A stretch of DNA of 64,000 nucleotides. Source: Streptomyces sp. WMMC940. Lineage in GTDB: Bacteria > Actinomycetota > Actinomycetes > Streptomycetales > Streptomycetaceae. Below, in pieces: positions 33,841 to 43,800 of the stretch (its first letter is position 1; the number at the start of each line of letters is the position of its first letter). The notes beneath the pieces are model-generated. The model worked only from the letters and a program-made list of their open reading frames with translations, was not told the origin of the DNA and did not search any database. A program made the translations under genes and the position numbers. The DNA lies in the NCBI RefSeq assembly GCF_027460265.1, contig NZ_JAPZBC010000001.1, forward strand, positions 4,878,001 to 4,942,000, in the 5' to 3' direction.

Positions 33841-34818
33841 ATGGTCATGAGCAGCAACGAGACGCCGCGCGGCCCCATCGACTCGTCCCGCATCCCGCGG
33901 TACGCCGGACCCGCGACGTTCGCCCGGCTGCCCCGGCTCGACGAGGTCGGCAGCACCGATGTCGCCGTCGTCGGCGTGCCCTTCGACGCCGGGGTGTCCT
34001 ACCGACCCGGCGCGCGCTTCGGCGGCAACGCGATCCGCGAGGCGTCGAGGCTCCTGCGGCCGTACAACCCGGCCCAGGACGCCTCGCCCTTCGCGCTCGC
34101 CCAGGTGGCGGACGCGGGCGACATCGCCGCCAACCCGTTCAACATCAACGAGGCCGTCGAGACCATCGAGGCCGCCGCCGACGACCTCCTCGGCACCGGC
34201 GCCCGCATGATGACCCTCGGCGGCGACCACACCATCGCGCTGCCGCTGCTGCGCTCGGTCGCCAAGAAGCACGGCCCCGTGGCGCTGCTGCACTTCGACG
34301 CCCACCTGGACACCTGGGACACCTACTTCGGCGCCGAATACACCCACGGCACCCCGTTCCGCCGCGCCGTCGAGGAGGGCATCCTCGACACCGAGGCCCT
34401 CTCCCACGTCGGCATCCGCGGCCCGCTCTACGGCAAGCAGGACCTGACCGACGACGAGAAGATGGGCTTCGGCATCGTCACCTCCTCCGACGTCTACCGC
34501 CGCGGCGCCGACGAGGTCGCCGACCAGCTGCGCCAGCGCATCGGCGACCGCCCCCTCTACATCTCCATCGACATCGACTGCCTCGACCCGGCGCACGCCC
34601 CCGGCACCGGCACCCCCGAGGCCGGCGGCATGACCTCCCGCGAACTGCTGGAGATCCTGCGCGGGCTCGCCTCCTGCAACCTGGTCTCCGCCGACGTCGT
34701 CGAGGTCGCCCCGGCCTACGACCATGCCGAGATCACCTCGGTCGCCGCCTCCCACACCGCGTACGAGCTCACCACGATCATGACCCGCCAGATCGCCGCG
34801 TCGAGGAACGACAAGTGA
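33841..34818 (+). CDS. speB: Agmatinase-family ureohydrolase
   Basis: A 325-residue arginase/agmatinase-fold enzyme with the complete binuclear Mn site: His130 (GGDHTI), Asp153/His155/Asp157 (FDAHLD) and Asp244/Asp246 (IDIDCLDP). It hydrolyses a guanidino compound to an amine plus urea. Agmatine is the default assignment, but guanidinobutyrate or guanidinopropionate are equally possible for this subfamily. It follows the symporter by 63 bases and overlaps the next gene by four, so all three are one operon. GGAAGAAG precedes the ATG. Confidence 0.87.
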   Translation: MVMSSNETPRGPIDSSRIPRYAGPATFARLPRLDEVGSTDVAVVGVPFDAGVSYRPGARFGGNAIREASRLLRPYNPAQDASPFALAQVADAGDIAANPFNINEAVETIEAAADDLLGTGARMMTLGGDHTIALPLLRSVAKKHGPVALLHFDAHLDTWDTYFGAEYTHGTPFRRAVEEGILDTEALSHVGIRGPLYGKQDLTDDEKMGFGIVTSSDVYRRGADEVADQLRQRIGDRPLYISIDIDCLDPAHAPGTGTPEAGGMTSRELLEILRGLASCNLVSADVVEVAPAYDHAEITSVAASHTAYELTTIMTRQIAASRNDK

Positions 34819-36497
34819 CCCACGACCACGACCTCGTGCTGCGCCCCACGGCGCGGCAGGTCGCCGCCGCGCTCAACCCGCCGGCCGGCCGCAACGGCGG
34901 GGACCTCGTCGTCGAGGCCCTGGCCGGGCTGGGCGCCACCACGGTCTTCGGACTGCCCGGCCAGCACGCCCTCGGCATGTTCGACGCGCTGCGCCGCTCC
35001 GACCTGGAGTACGTCGGACTGCGTGTGGAGAACAACGCGGGCTTCGCCGCCGACGCCCACGGCCGGATCACCGGGCAGGCCACCCCGCTGCTGCTCTCCA
35101 CCGGACCCGGCGCGCTCACCTCGCTGGCCGCCCTCCAGGAGGCCGCCGCGGCCAGCGCACCCGTCCTCGCGATCTCCAGCCAGGTGCCGAGCCCGGGCAT
35201 CGGCGGCGGCCGGCACGGCTATCTGCACGAACTGCGCGACCAGAAGGCGTCCTTCCGGGATGTCGTGAAGTCCGTGCACACGGTGCGTACCGCCTCCCAG
35301 ATCCCCTCGGCGATCGCCGCCGCCTGGGAGTCCGCGCTGACCGCCCCGCACGGGCCGGTCTGGGTGGAGATCCCCCAGGACGTGCTGCTCGCCGGGACGA
35401 CCCTGCCGGTCGTCACGTCCCTGGACGCCACCCCGCACGACCTCGTGCCCCGCCCGGAACTCACCGCCGTCGCCGCGCACCTGCTCCAGAACGCCGAACG
35501 CCCCGCGATCATCGCGGGCGGCGGTGTCGTACGCTCCGACGCCTCAGGCAAGCTGCTCGCGCTCGCCGAGAAGCTGGACGCGCCCGTCGTGACCACCTTC
35601 GGCGGCAAGGGGGCCTTCCCCTGGGAGCACCCGCTGTCGATGCAGTCCTGGCTGGAGGACCGGCATACCACCGACCTCCTGGAGGACGCCGACGTCCTGC
35701 TCGTCGTCGGCTCCGGCCTCGGTGAACTCTCCTCGAACTACCACACGTTCGCGCCGCGCGGCCGGGTGGTCCAGATCGAGGCCGACCTCGGCAAGCTGGA
35801 GTCCAACCACCCCGGGCTCGGGATCCACGCCGACGCCCGGATCGCGCTCACCGCGCTGCTGGAGACGGTGGAGGAACGCCGTGACCCGTCGGCCGCCGAG
35901 CGGGTCTCCGCGCTGCTGGCGAAGGTCCGGGAGCGGATCGCCGGCCAGGAGCTGACCCTGGAGCAGGAGGTGCTCGCCGCGGTCCGCGAGGCCCTGCCGG
36001 ACGACTCCCCGAGCTTCTGGGACATGACGATCCTGGCCTACTGGGCCTGGTCCGCCTTCGACGCCCGCCGGCCGAACACCATGCACTCGGCGCAGGGGGC
36101 CGGCGGCCTCGGGTACGGCTTCCCGGCCGCCCTCGGCGCGGCCGCCGCGGACCGCACCAGGCCGGTGCTCGCGGTCTCCGGCGACGGCGGCGCGATGTAC
36201 TCGATCGCGGAGCTTGCCTCGGCGAAGCAGTACGAGCTGCCGGTGACCTGGCTGATCGTCGACGACGGCGGCTACGGCATCCTGCGCGAGTACATGACGG
36301 ACGCCTTCGGCGAGGCCACCGCGACCGAACTGTCCCGCCCGGACTTCGTGGCGCTCGCCGAGTCCTTCGGCGTACCGGCCGTGCGCACCACCACGCAGTC
36401 GCTCCGCGAGGACCTCGCCAAGGCCCTCGCGCAGCCCGGCCCCTCGGTGGTCGTGCTGCCCGCGGTGCTCAGGATGTTCGCGCCGACGCATCTGTAG
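34815..36497 (+). CDS. Thiamine-diphosphate-dependent enzyme, acetolactate-synthase-like
   Basis: A 560-residue ThDP enzyme of the acetolactate synthase/benzoylformate decarboxylase superfamily: N-terminal pyrimidine domain with catalytic Glu72 (RVENNAG), a middle domain, and a C-terminal pyrophosphate domain with SGDGGAMYS...DDGGYG (about 454-488), the Mg-ThDP motif. It starts GTGACC overlapping the ureohydrolase stop. In catabolic operons such enzymes decarboxylate the 2-oxo acid made from the amine product, so it may finish degradation of the guanidino substrate. It is not the biosynthetic IlvB, as no small subunit is present. Confidence 0.85.
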   Translation: MTHDHDLVLRPTARQVAAALNPPAGRNGGDLVVEALAGLGATTVFGLPGQHALGMFDALRRSDLEYVGLRVENNAGFAADAHGRITGQATPLLLSTGPGALTSLAALQEAAAASAPVLAISSQVPSPGIGGGRHGYLHELRDQKASFRDVVKSVHTVRTASQIPSAIAAAWESALTAPHGPVWVEIPQDVLLAGTTLPVVTSLDATPHDLVPRPELTAVAAHLLQNAERPAIIAGGGVVRSDASGKLLALAEKLDAPVVTTFGGKGAFPWEHPLSMQSWLEDRHTTDLLEDADVLLVVGSGLGELSSNYHTFAPRGRVVQIEADLGKLESNHPGLGIHADARIALTALLETVEERRDPSAAERVSALLAKVRERIAGQELTLEQEVLAAVREALPDDSPSFWDMTILAYWAWSAFDARRPNTMHSAQGAGGLGYGFPAALGAAAADRTRPVLAVSGDGGAMYSIAELASAKQYELPVTWLIVDDGGYGILREYMTDAFGEATATELSRPDFVALAESFGVPAVRTTTQSLREDLAKALAQPGPSVVVLPAVLRMFAPTHL

Positions 36498-36727
36498 GAG
36501 GGCGCTCCGGGCGCTCCTCGTGGGCGGGCACGGGACGACGCGGCGCGCGTCCGCTCGCACTCGAGGGCGCGGCGGCGCACCCGGTCCACCCCAGGGGTGG
36601 ACTCGCGCCCCCTTCAGCGTCTCTTCCGTCGCCTTCCCGTGCTCGAGGTCCCTCCGTCGGTCCGTTTCCCCGGCCGCAGCCGCCGTCTCCCGTACAACCT
36701 TTCGGAGGCTGCGGAGTCATGTGAGTC

Positions 36728-37702
36728 GTGAAGAGACACTCCGTACCCCGCCGCCGCAGAAGTGGGGCCCTCTGCGCGGCAGCCGCTCTCGGTGTCCTCG
36801 TGCCGGTGACCGTCGGCGCCACCCAGAGCACGGCGGGCGCGGCCACCCCCGCCGTGGCCTGCACCTCGCAGAAGGCCGGACTCGCGGCGAAGCTCGTCAA
36901 GGACATCACCGCCGCCCTCGAGGGACGTGCGTCCACGACCGCGGTGCTCGTCAACGACCGGGTCACCAGGACCAGTTGCGTGCTCCGCCCCGACCAGAGG
37001 TTCGACTCCGCAAGCGTCGTCAAGACGACCGTCCTCGCGACCCTGCTCTGGGACGCGCAGAAGACAGGCCGGCAGCTCACCGCCACGGAGAAGTCACGCG
37101 CCACGGCGATGATCACCAAGTCGGACAACGACGCCACCAGCGCCCTGTGGCGCCAGCTCGGCCTGACCAAGATCAAGGGCTTCCTCGCCGCCTCCGGCAT
37201 GACCAAGACCGTGCCCGGCGCCAACGGCTACTGGGGGCTCACCCAGATCACCGCCCGTGACCAACAGAGACTGCTCGCGATCCTGACGGCCAGGAACACC
37301 GTCCTCACCGACGTCTCGCGCGGTTACGCGCTGCAGCTGATGCACGCCGTCGTGCCGGACCAGCGCTGGGGCACACCCGCCGGCGCCCCCTCCACGGCGA
37401 AGATCCACGTCAAGAACGGCTGGCTCCCGCGGGCCACGCAGGGCTGGCGCGTCCACTCGATCGGGGCCTTCACCGGCTCGGCGCACAACTACCAGCTCAC
37501 CGTGCTGACCCACGACAACAAGACCATGAACGACGGCATCGCCACCATCCAGGCCGTCGCGCGCGCCGTCCACAGGGATCTCAACCCGACGGCTCCGGCA
37601 CGGCTCGGCTATGTGCCGACGGACACCCCGCAGGAGTCGGTACCGGCTGTCCCGGGACGCGCGGCCCAGGACGCGGTGTCCGCGAACCCGGCGCTCCGGT
37701 AG
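36728..37702 (+). CDS. Secreted class A beta-lactamase-fold serine hydrolase
   Basis: A 324-residue exported protein. Residues 1-38 form a signal peptide (an RRRRSG cluster, then a hydrophobic core ending STAGA-A). The mature part has SVVK (Ser96, Lys99) and SDN (about 132-134), but the third motif is KNGW instead of KTG/KSG. It belongs to the beta-lactamase/DD-peptidase superfamily. The altered third box and missing Glu166 loop make true penicillinase activity doubtful; many Streptomyces homologues are just called serine hydrolase. GTG start. Three hairpins follow it. Confidence 0.82.
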   Translation: MKRHSVPRRRRSGALCAAAALGVLVPVTVGATQSTAGAATPAVACTSQKAGLAAKLVKDITAALEGRASTTAVLVNDRVTRTSCVLRPDQRFDSASVVKTTVLATLLWDAQKTGRQLTATEKSRATAMITKSDNDATSALWRQLGLTKIKGFLAASGMTKTVPGANGYWGLTQITARDQQRLLAILTARNTVLTDVSRGYALQLMHAVVPDQRWGTPAGAPSTAKIHVKNGWLPRATQGWRVHSIGAFTGSAHNYQLTVLTHDNKTMNDGIATIQAVARAVHRDLNPTAPARLGYVPTDTPQESVPAVPGRAAQDAVSANPALR

Positions 37703-37735
37703 CGGGACGGGCCCCCTCCACGCGGGAGAACGGGC

Positions 37736-37761
37736 CCGCGCCCGCACCCACGCGGGCGCGG
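37736..37761 (+). terminator. First of three stacked hairpins
   Basis: Arms CCGCGCCCGC (37736-37745) and GCGGGCGCGG (37752-37761) pair over 10 bp with a six-base loop, 34 bases past the serine hydrolase stop. Confidence 0.65.
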
Positions 37762-37774
37762 ACGCCCGTCGAGC

Positions 37775-37809
37775 CGCGTGCTCATGAACCCGTGGCCCAT
37801 GAGCACGCG
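37775..37809 (+). terminator. Second of three stacked hairpins
   Basis: Arms CGCGTGCTCATG (37775-37786) and CATGAGCACGCG (37798-37809) pair over 12 bp with an 11-base loop. Confidence 0.6.
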
Positions 37810-37815
37810 CGCCGG

Positions 37816-37849
37816 GAACGGTCCCTGGTCCTAGGACCAGGGACCGTTC
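37816..37849 (+). terminator. Third stacked hairpin, perfect palindrome with T-rich tail
   Basis: A perfect 34-base palindrome with arms GAACGGTCCCTGGTCCT and its complement, followed by TCTTTC. This is the most convincing intrinsic terminator of the three and it insulates the downstream ABC exporter gene. Confidence 0.8.
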
Positions 37850-37937
37850 TTTCACCGGGCCGCGTCGCGGCGGGATGAAATCGGGCCCGGCCCGCGTTGG
37901 TGCCTTCCGGCAGATCAGGACGACGGGGAGGCAGCTG

Positions 37938-40900
37938 GTGACGGCGGCGGCAGAGCGATCGTGGGCACGGAGACTGACCGGTTACGCATGGCGCTACCGG
38001 CGGAACGTCGTGCTGGCGCTGGGCTCGTCACTGGCCGGCATGGCGGTGATGGCCATCGTCCCGCTGATCACCAAGGTCGTGATCGACGACGTCATCGGGG
38101 ACCACTCACGTTCACTGGGCGTCTGGACCGGACTGCTGATCGCCGCGGCGCTGGTGGTCTACGCCCTCACCTACGTCCGCCGCTACTACGGCGGCAGGCT
38201 CGCCCTCGACGTCCAGCACGACCTGCGCACCGACATGTTCCGGACGATCAGCCGGCTCGACGGACGCCGCCAGGACGAGCTGTCCACCGGCCAGGTCGTC
38301 GGCCGTGCCACCAGCGACCTCCAGCTCATCCAGGGCCTGCTCTTCATGCTCCCGATGACCATCGGGAACTTCGTGCTCTTCTTCGTCTCCCTCGGCGTCA
38401 TGGCATGGCTGTCGCCGCCTCTCACCCTGGTCGCGCTGGCCGTCGCCCCGGCTCTCTGGTTCATCGCCAGACGCAGTCGGCTCAAGCTCCACCCCGCCAC
38501 CTGGTACGCGCAGCAGCAGGCCGCCGCGGTCGCCGGGGTCGTCGACGGTGCTGTCTCCGGGGTCCGGGTCGTCAAGGGTTTCGGCCAGGAGGACCAGGAG
38601 ACCGGCAAGCTCAGGGACGTCAGCCGCAGGCTCTTCGCCGGCAGGCTGCGCACGGTCAGGCTGAACGCCGTCTACACCCCGGCCCTGCAGGCCGTGCCCG
38701 CACTCGGGCAGGTGGCGATGCTGGCGGTCGGCGGCTGGCTGGCCACGCGCGGGCAGATCACCCTCGGGACCTTCGTCGCCTTCTCCACCTACCTCGCGCA
38801 GCTCGTCGGACCCGTGCGGATGCTCGCCATGGTCCTGACCGTGGGCCAGCAGGCGCGGGCCGGAGTCGAGCGCGTCCTGGAGCTGATCGACACCGAGCCG
38901 GCGATCAAGGACGGCACCAAGGAACTCCCGCCCGACGCCCCGGCGACCGTCGAGTTCGACGACGTCGGCTTCTCCTACGGGGAAGGGGAGGGCGCCCGGC
39001 CCGTCCTCGACGGCTTCTCCCTGGAGATCCGGTCCGGCGAGACCGTCGCCGTCGTCGGTTCCTCGGGCAGCGGCAAGTCCACGGTCTCTCTGCTGCTGCC
39101 GCGCTTCTACGACGTCACGCACGGCGCGGTCCTCGTCGGCGGCCACGACGTCCGCGAGCTCACCCTGGAGTCGCTGCGGGCCGCCGTCGGACTCGTACCG
39201 GAGGACAGCTTCCTCTTCTCCGACACCGTCCGTTCCAATATCGCCTTCGGAAGGCCGGACGCGACGGACGAGGAGATCGCCCAGGCCGCGCGGACGGCCC
39301 AGGCGGACCGTTTCATCGGCGAGCTGCCGCACGGCTACGACACCAAGGTCGGCGAGCAGGGTCTGACCCTCTCCGGCGGCCAGCGTCAGCGGATCGCCCT
39401 CGCCCGCGCGATCCTCACCGACCCCCGGCTGCTGCTGCTCGACGACGCCACCTCCGCCGTGGACGCCCGGGTCGAGCACGAGATCCACGAGGCGCTGCGC
39501 GGGGTGATGGCCGGGCGCACCACCCTGCTGATCGCCCACCGCAGGTCCACCCTCGGCCTCGCCGACCGCATCGCCGTCCTCGACGGAGGCCGGCTCGCCG
39601 ACATCGGAACCCACGAGGAGCTGCAGGAACGATCCGCGCTGTACCGGCGGCTGCTCACCGACCCCGACGAGCTGGGCGGGGTCTCCCCGGGCCACACCCC
39701 GCCCGTCGAGATCCCGGAGGACCGCACCCTCCGCGCCGAGATGGACGCCGAGTTCGACGCCGAGCGCGGCATCACGCCCCCGCTCTGGGTGCGCAAGGAA
39801 GAGGAGGAAGAGGACCAGGCGGCCGGCGCGACGCCCGAACTCCTCGCCCAGGTCGCGGCGCTGCCTGCCGCCGACGACATCCCGCAGGTCGACGAAGTCC
39901 GGGCGGTGACCCCCGAGGACAGCTACGACCTGCGCAGACTGCTGCGCGGCTTCGGACTGCCGCTGCTCTTCAGCCTGCTGCTGGTGGCGCTCGAGGCGGG
40001 CATGGGCCTGCTGCTGCCGGTGCTGATCCGGCACGGCATCGACGACGGTGTCGAGCAGGCCGTGATGACCGCGGTCTGGGTCGCCTCCGCCCTGGCCCTG
40101 CTGACGGTGCTCGTGCAGTGGGTCGGCCAGATCGGCGCCACACGGATGACGGGACGTACGGGCGAGCGCATCCTCTACGCCCTGCGACTCAAGATCTTCG
40201 CCCAGCTCCAGCGGCTCGGCCTCGACTACTACGAGCGCGAGCTCACCGGCCGCATCATGACCCGCATGACCACGGACGTGGACGCGCTCTCGACGTTCCT
40301 GCAGACCGGTCTGGTCACCGCGTTCGTCTCCGTCGTCACCTTCTTCGGCATCATGGTCGCCCTGGTCGCGCTCGACCTCCAGCTGGCCCTGGTGGTCTTT
40401 GCGACGCTGCCCGTCCTCGTCGTCGGCACGTACTTCTTCCGCCGGCAGTCGGTGAAGGCGTACGAGCTGGCGCGGGAGCGGATCAGCGTCGTCAACGCCG
40501 ACCTCCAGGAATCGGTGAGCGGACTGCGCATCCTGCAGGCGTTCCGGCGCGAGCGGTCCGGCAACCGGCGGTTCGCCGAGCGCAGCGAGAGCTACCGCGA
40601 GGCGCGGGTGCGCGGGCAGTGGCTGATCTCCGTGTACTTCCCCTTCGTGCAGTTGCTGTCCTCCGTCGCCGTGGCGGCCGTGCTGATCGTGGGTGCGGGC
40701 CGGATCGAGGCGGGCACGCTCACCACGGGAGCTCTGGTCGCCTATCTGCTCTACATCGACCTCTTCTTCGCCCCGGTGCAGCAGCTGTCCCAGGTCTTCG
40801 ACGGCTACCAGCAGGCCACCGTGTCGCTCGGCCGGATCCAGGAGCTGCTGCGGGAGCCGACGTCGACGAAGCAGCCCCGCGAGCCCCTGGACGTGCCGTC

Positions 40901-41699
40901 GCTCCGCGGTGACATCGCCTTCGAGGACGTTTCCTTCGCGTACGCCGGCGACAGCGACGCCGGCGCCGGGGGCGGGGGCGGGGGCGGGGGCGCGGAGGCG
41001 GCGCTCAGCGGCGTCGACCTGCGGATCCCGGCCGGTCAGACGGTCGCCTTCGTCGGCGAGACGGGCGCGGGCAAGTCGACGCTGGTGAAGCTGGTGGCGC
41101 GGTTCTACGACCCGACGAGCGGACGCGTCACCGTCGACGGCACCGATCTGCGGGACCTGGACCTCACCTCCTACCGGCACCGGCTCGGCGTCGTGCCCCA
41201 GGAGGCGTACCTCTTCTCCGGCACGGTCCGTGACGCAATCGCCTACGGGAGGCCGGGGGCGAGCGACGCGGAGGTGGAGGCCGCGGCCCGTGCCGTGGGT
41301 GCCCACGACATGATCGCCACCCTGGAGGGCGGCTACCTCCACGAGGTCGCCGAGCGCGGCCGCAATCTCTCCGCCGGCCAGCGCCAGCTCATCGCCCTGG
41401 CCCGGGCCGAACTGGTCGATCCGGACGTGCTGCTGCTCGACGAGGCGACGGCGGCGCTCGACCTGGCGACCGAGGCGCAGGTCAACCAGGCCACCGACCG
41501 GCTCACCGGCCGCCGCACCACGCTGGTCGTCGCACACCGTCTCACCACCGCCGCCCGCGCGGACCGGGTGGTCGTCATGGCGCACGGCCGGGTGGTCGAG
41601 GACGGCACGCACGACCGACTGCTCGCGCGGGGAGGGCGCTACGCCGAGCTGTGGCGGACCTTCATCGGCGAGGAGGAGCCCGCACCGGCCCGGTCCTGA
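37938..41699 (+). CDS. Fused double ABC exporter (TMD-NBD-TMD-NBD)
   Basis: A protein of about 1,253 residues that is a complete ABC exporter in one chain: TMD1, NBD1 (Walker A GSSGSGKST at about 374), a Glu-rich linker, TMD2, NBD2 (Walker A GETGAGKST at about 1040). NBD1 has LSGGQ but LLLLDDATS, so the catalytic Glu is Asp503. NBD2 has a weaker signature LSAGQ but the normal DEATAALD Glu (about 1169). This is an asymmetric, heterodimer-like pair. I start at GTG 37938 because GGGGAGG lies six bases upstream; ATG 37875 sits just after a terminator with no RBS. Substrate unknown; drug/lipid export is likely. Confidence 0.9.
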   Translation: MTAAAERSWARRLTGYAWRYRRNVVLALGSSLAGMAVMAIVPLITKVVIDDVIGDHSRSLGVWTGLLIAAALVVYALTYVRRYYGGRLALDVQHDLRTDMFRTISRLDGRRQDELSTGQVVGRATSDLQLIQGLLFMLPMTIGNFVLFFVSLGVMAWLSPPLTLVALAVAPALWFIARRSRLKLHPATWYAQQQAAAVAGVVDGAVSGVRVVKGFGQEDQETGKLRDVSRRLFAGRLRTVRLNAVYTPALQAVPALGQVAMLAVGGWLATRGQITLGTFVAFSTYLAQLVGPVRMLAMVLTVGQQARAGVERVLELIDTEPAIKDGTKELPPDAPATVEFDDVGFSYGEGEGARPVLDGFSLEIRSGETVAVVGSSGSGKSTVSLLLPRFYDVTHGAVLVGGHDVRELTLESLRAAVGLVPEDSFLFSDTVRSNIAFGRPDATDEEIAQAARTAQADRFIGELPHGYDTKVGEQGLTLSGGQRQRIALARAILTDPRLLLLDDATSAVDARVEHEIHEALRGVMAGRTTLLIAHRRSTLGLADRIAVLDGGRLADIGTHEELQERSALYRRLLTDPDELGGVSPGHTPPVEIPEDRTLRAEMDAEFDAERGITPPLWVRKEEEEEDQAAGATPELLAQVAALPAADDIPQVDEVRAVTPEDSYDLRRLLRGFGLPLLFSLLLVALEAGMGLLLPVLIRHGIDDGVEQAVMTAVWVASALALLTVLVQWVGQIGATRMTGRTGERILYALRLKIFAQLQRLGLDYYERELTGRIMTRMTTDVDALSTFLQTGLVTAFVSVVTFFGIMVALVALDLQLALVVFATLPVLVVGTYFFRRQSVKAYELARERISVVNADLQESVSGLRILQAFRRERSGNRRFAERSESYREARVRGQWLISVYFPFVQLLSSVAVAAVLIVGAGRIEAGTLTTGALVAYLLYIDLFFAPVQQLSQVFDGYQQATVSLGRIQELLREPTSTKQPREPLDVPSLRGDIAFEDVSFAYAGDSDAGAGGGGGGGGAEAALSGVDLRIPAGQTVAFVGETGAGKSTLVKLVARFYDPTSGRVTVDGTDLRDLDLTSYRHRLGVVPQEAYLFSGTVRDAIAYGRPGASDAEVEAAARAVGAHDMIATLEGGYLHEVAERGRNLSAGQRQLIALARAELVDPDVLLLDEATAALDLATEAQVNQATDRLTGRRTTLVVAHRLTTAARADRVVVMAHGRVVEDGTHDRLLARGGRYAELWRTFIGEEEPAPARS
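40968..40990 (+). repeat. Four G5 tracts inside the ABC exporter gene
   Basis: GGGGG occurs four times with single C spacers (40968-40990) on the coding strand, encoding an all-glycine run at the front of NBD2. It is an ideal parallel G-quadruplex motif and a slippage-prone hexamer repeat (GGGGGC). A whole-repeat change would add or remove two Gly and keep the frame. Confidence 0.85.
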
Positions 41700-41867
41700 G
41701 CGGACGCGGGGGCCGGCGTCGATCGGTCTGGGGGGCTTTGGGTGGGTGCGTGCCCGGATCCGGCCCGCCCGAGCGACGGTTCCCGCCCTTCCGGGGTCCG
41801 GACGGCAACCGTCCGGACCCCTGCTGCGTCGTACGTCAGTACGGCTTGGTGCGGGAGGGGAGAAAGC

Positions 41868-42248
41868 GTGTTCGGGAAGCTGTTGAGGCATGTACTCGCC
41901 GTGCTCACGGTCGTCGGTGCCCTCGCCTTGCCCGGACCGGGGGTCCAGCGGGCGGAGGCCGCATCCGTCTGCTCCGGCCGTCCCGTGAAGGCGGTCGGGT
42001 TCACCACGGGAGAACTGCGCATCTTCAAGAAACGGAATCTGGTCTGCGCCCTCACCGTCGCCAAACGGCCCGGCGCCGCGCGGGCGATGTCGGTGTCCCT
42101 CCAGCCGCGCGGCGGGCGCGCCGTCGTGGACAAGGGGCGGTTCACCCGGCAGGCGGGGCCCGTCACCGTGCACGCCCTCAACCGCTGCGTCCGGGTGTCC
42201 GGTGCGGTCGCCGGAAAGCGCGCCTCGACCGGCTGGATCCTGTGCTGA
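41868..42248 (+). CDS. Small secreted protein of unknown function
   Basis: A 126-residue protein from GTG 41868 with GGGAGGGGAG nine bases upstream. It has an N-terminal signal peptide (to about residue 31, AEA-A) and a small basic mature domain with four Cys, the last being the C-terminal residue (GWILC), suggesting two disulfides. No known domain recognised. The 168-base region before it carries no gene. Confidence 0.72.
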   Translation: MFGKLLRHVLAVLTVVGALALPGPGVQRAEAASVCSGRPVKAVGFTTGELRIFKKRNLVCALTVAKRPGAARAMSVSLQPRGGRAVVDKGRFTRQAGPVTVHALNRCVRVSGAVAGKRASTGWILC

Positions 42249-42345
42249 GGGTGCGGTTCCGCACTCTCGTTCAACTCGCCCTGGCCATAAGCGCATTGCC
42301 CCGCTAGGTTCGCCGCGACCGCTGTGAACCAAGGGGAGTGCGTGC

Positions 42346-43800
42346 ATGCGGAAAACACTGAGATGGCTGCTGTCGCTCGTGGTACTCATGGGTGGCGCGG
42401 GGACGACGGCGAGCGCGGCCACCGCCGCCGAACCCGCCATCGGCTCACCCACCGCGTCCAAGGGCGTCACGCCCCAGGACATCAAGGGCCGGATCCTCGC
42501 GATTCCCGGGATGAGCCTGATCGAGGAGAAGCCGTACCCCGGCTACCGCTACTTCGTCCTCGACTACACCCAGCCGGTCGACCACCGGCGCCCGTCCAAG
42601 GGCACGTTCAAGCAGCGCATCACCGTGCTGCACAAGGACACGACCCGGCCGACCGTCTTCCACACCAGCGGCTACCACGTCGGTACGACCCCGCGCCGGC
42701 GTGAGCCCACCCAGATCGTCGACGGCAACCAGGTCGACCTGGAGTACCGGTTCTTCAGCCCGTCGCGGCCCGACCCGGCCGACTGGTCCAAGCTCGACAT
42801 CTGGCAGGCCGCCAGCGACCAGCACCGTGTCTTCACCGCGCTGAAGAAGATCTACGGCAAGAAGTGGATCGCCACGGGCGGCTCGAAGGGCGGCATGACC
42901 GCCACGTACTACGAGCGCTTCTACCCGCGGGACATGGACGGTGTCGTCGCCTACGTCGCACCGAACGACGTGAACAACAACGAGGACTCCGCCTACGACC
43001 GGTTCTTCGAGAAGGTCGGCACCGCCGAGTGCCGCGACAAGCTGAACGCGGTGCAGCGCGAGGCACTCGTCCGCCGTGACTCACTGGAGGCGCTGTACGT
43101 CAAGTACGCGGCCGACAACGGTCACACCTTCAAGACGATCGGCTCGCTCGACAAGGCATTCGAGGCCGTCGTCCTCGACTACGCCTGGGCCTTCTGGCAG
43201 TACAGCCTGGTGAGCGACTGCGCGTCGGTCCCCGTCGCGGCGACCGCCTCGGACCAGGAGATCTGGGACAGCGTCGACGCCATCTCCGGCTTCTCCTTCT
43301 ACACCGACCAGGGCCTGGAGCCGTACACGCCGTACTACCACCAGGCGGGCACCGAACTCGGCGCGCCGGCCATCGAACTGCGCCACCTCAAGGGCCTGAG
43401 CCGCTACGGCTACCAGGCACCGCGCAACTTCGTGCCGCGGGAGATCCCCATGCGCTTCAAGCCGTGGGTGATGGACGACGTGGACAGGTGGGTCCGTCAC
43501 CACGCGCGGCAGATGCTGTTCGTCTACGGCGAGAACGACCCCTGGGGTGCCGAACCGTTTCGACTGGGCAAGGGCGCGCGTGACAGCCATGTCTTCACCG
43601 CTCCCGGTGCCAACCACGGTGCCAACGTCGCCGGTCTGAAGGCGGACCAGCGGGCGAAGGCCACCGCCCGGATCCTGGAGTGGGCGGGCGTCGCCCCGGC
43701 CGCCGTCCAGGAGGACCCGGCCAAGGCGAAGAGGCTGACGAAGCCGGACACGAAGCTCGACAAGCAGGACATCGAGCGGGAGCCGATGCTGCGTCCGTGA
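42346..43800 (+). CDS. Secreted serine peptidase, family S37 (PS-10/tripeptidyl aminopeptidase type)
   Basis: A 484-residue exported peptidase starting MRKTLRWLLSLVVL with a signal peptide to about residue 28. The alpha/beta-hydrolase-like catalytic elbow GGSKGGM places the nucleophile at Ser180. YGENDPWGAE likely carries the Asp and GANHGANV the His. Family S37 is characteristic of Streptomyces and removes tripeptides from peptide N-termini outside the cell. The tail is Lys/Asp-rich. The stop codon is embedded in a tandem hexamer repeat. Confidence 0.86.
   Translation: MRKTLRWLLSLVVLMGGAGTTASAATAAEPAIGSPTASKGVTPQDIKGRILAIPGMSLIEEKPYPGYRYFVLDYTQPVDHRRPSKGTFKQRITVLHKDTTRPTVFHTSGYHVGTTPRRREPTQIVDGNQVDLEYRFFSPSRPDPADWSKLDIWQAASDQHRVFTALKKIYGKKWIATGGSKGGMTATYYERFYPRDMDGVVAYVAPNDVNNNEDSAYDRFFEKVGTAECRDKLNAVQREALVRRDSLEALYVKYAADNGHTFKTIGSLDKAFEAVVLDYAWAFWQYSLVSDCASVPVAATASDQEIWDSVDAISGFSFYTDQGLEPYTPYYHQAGTELGAPAIELRHLKGLSRYGYQAPRNFVPREIPMRFKPWVMDDVDRWVRHHARQMLFVYGENDPWGAEPFRLGKGARDSHVFTAPGANHGANVAGLKADQRAKATARILEWAGVAPAAVQEDPAKAKRLTKPDTKLDKQDIEREPMLRP

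Noticed and set aside
36728..37702. A functional antibiotic-resistance beta-lactamase
   Set aside because: SxxK and SDN are present, but the third box is KNG and the Glu166-type loop is not evident, so resistance activity cannot be claimed.
38112..42485. A 1,457-codon minus-strand open frame
   Set aside because: It is the antisense shadow of the ABC exporter and following genes; high GC gives long opposite-strand frames, and the translation is low-complexity Gly/Val/Arg/Asp without domains.
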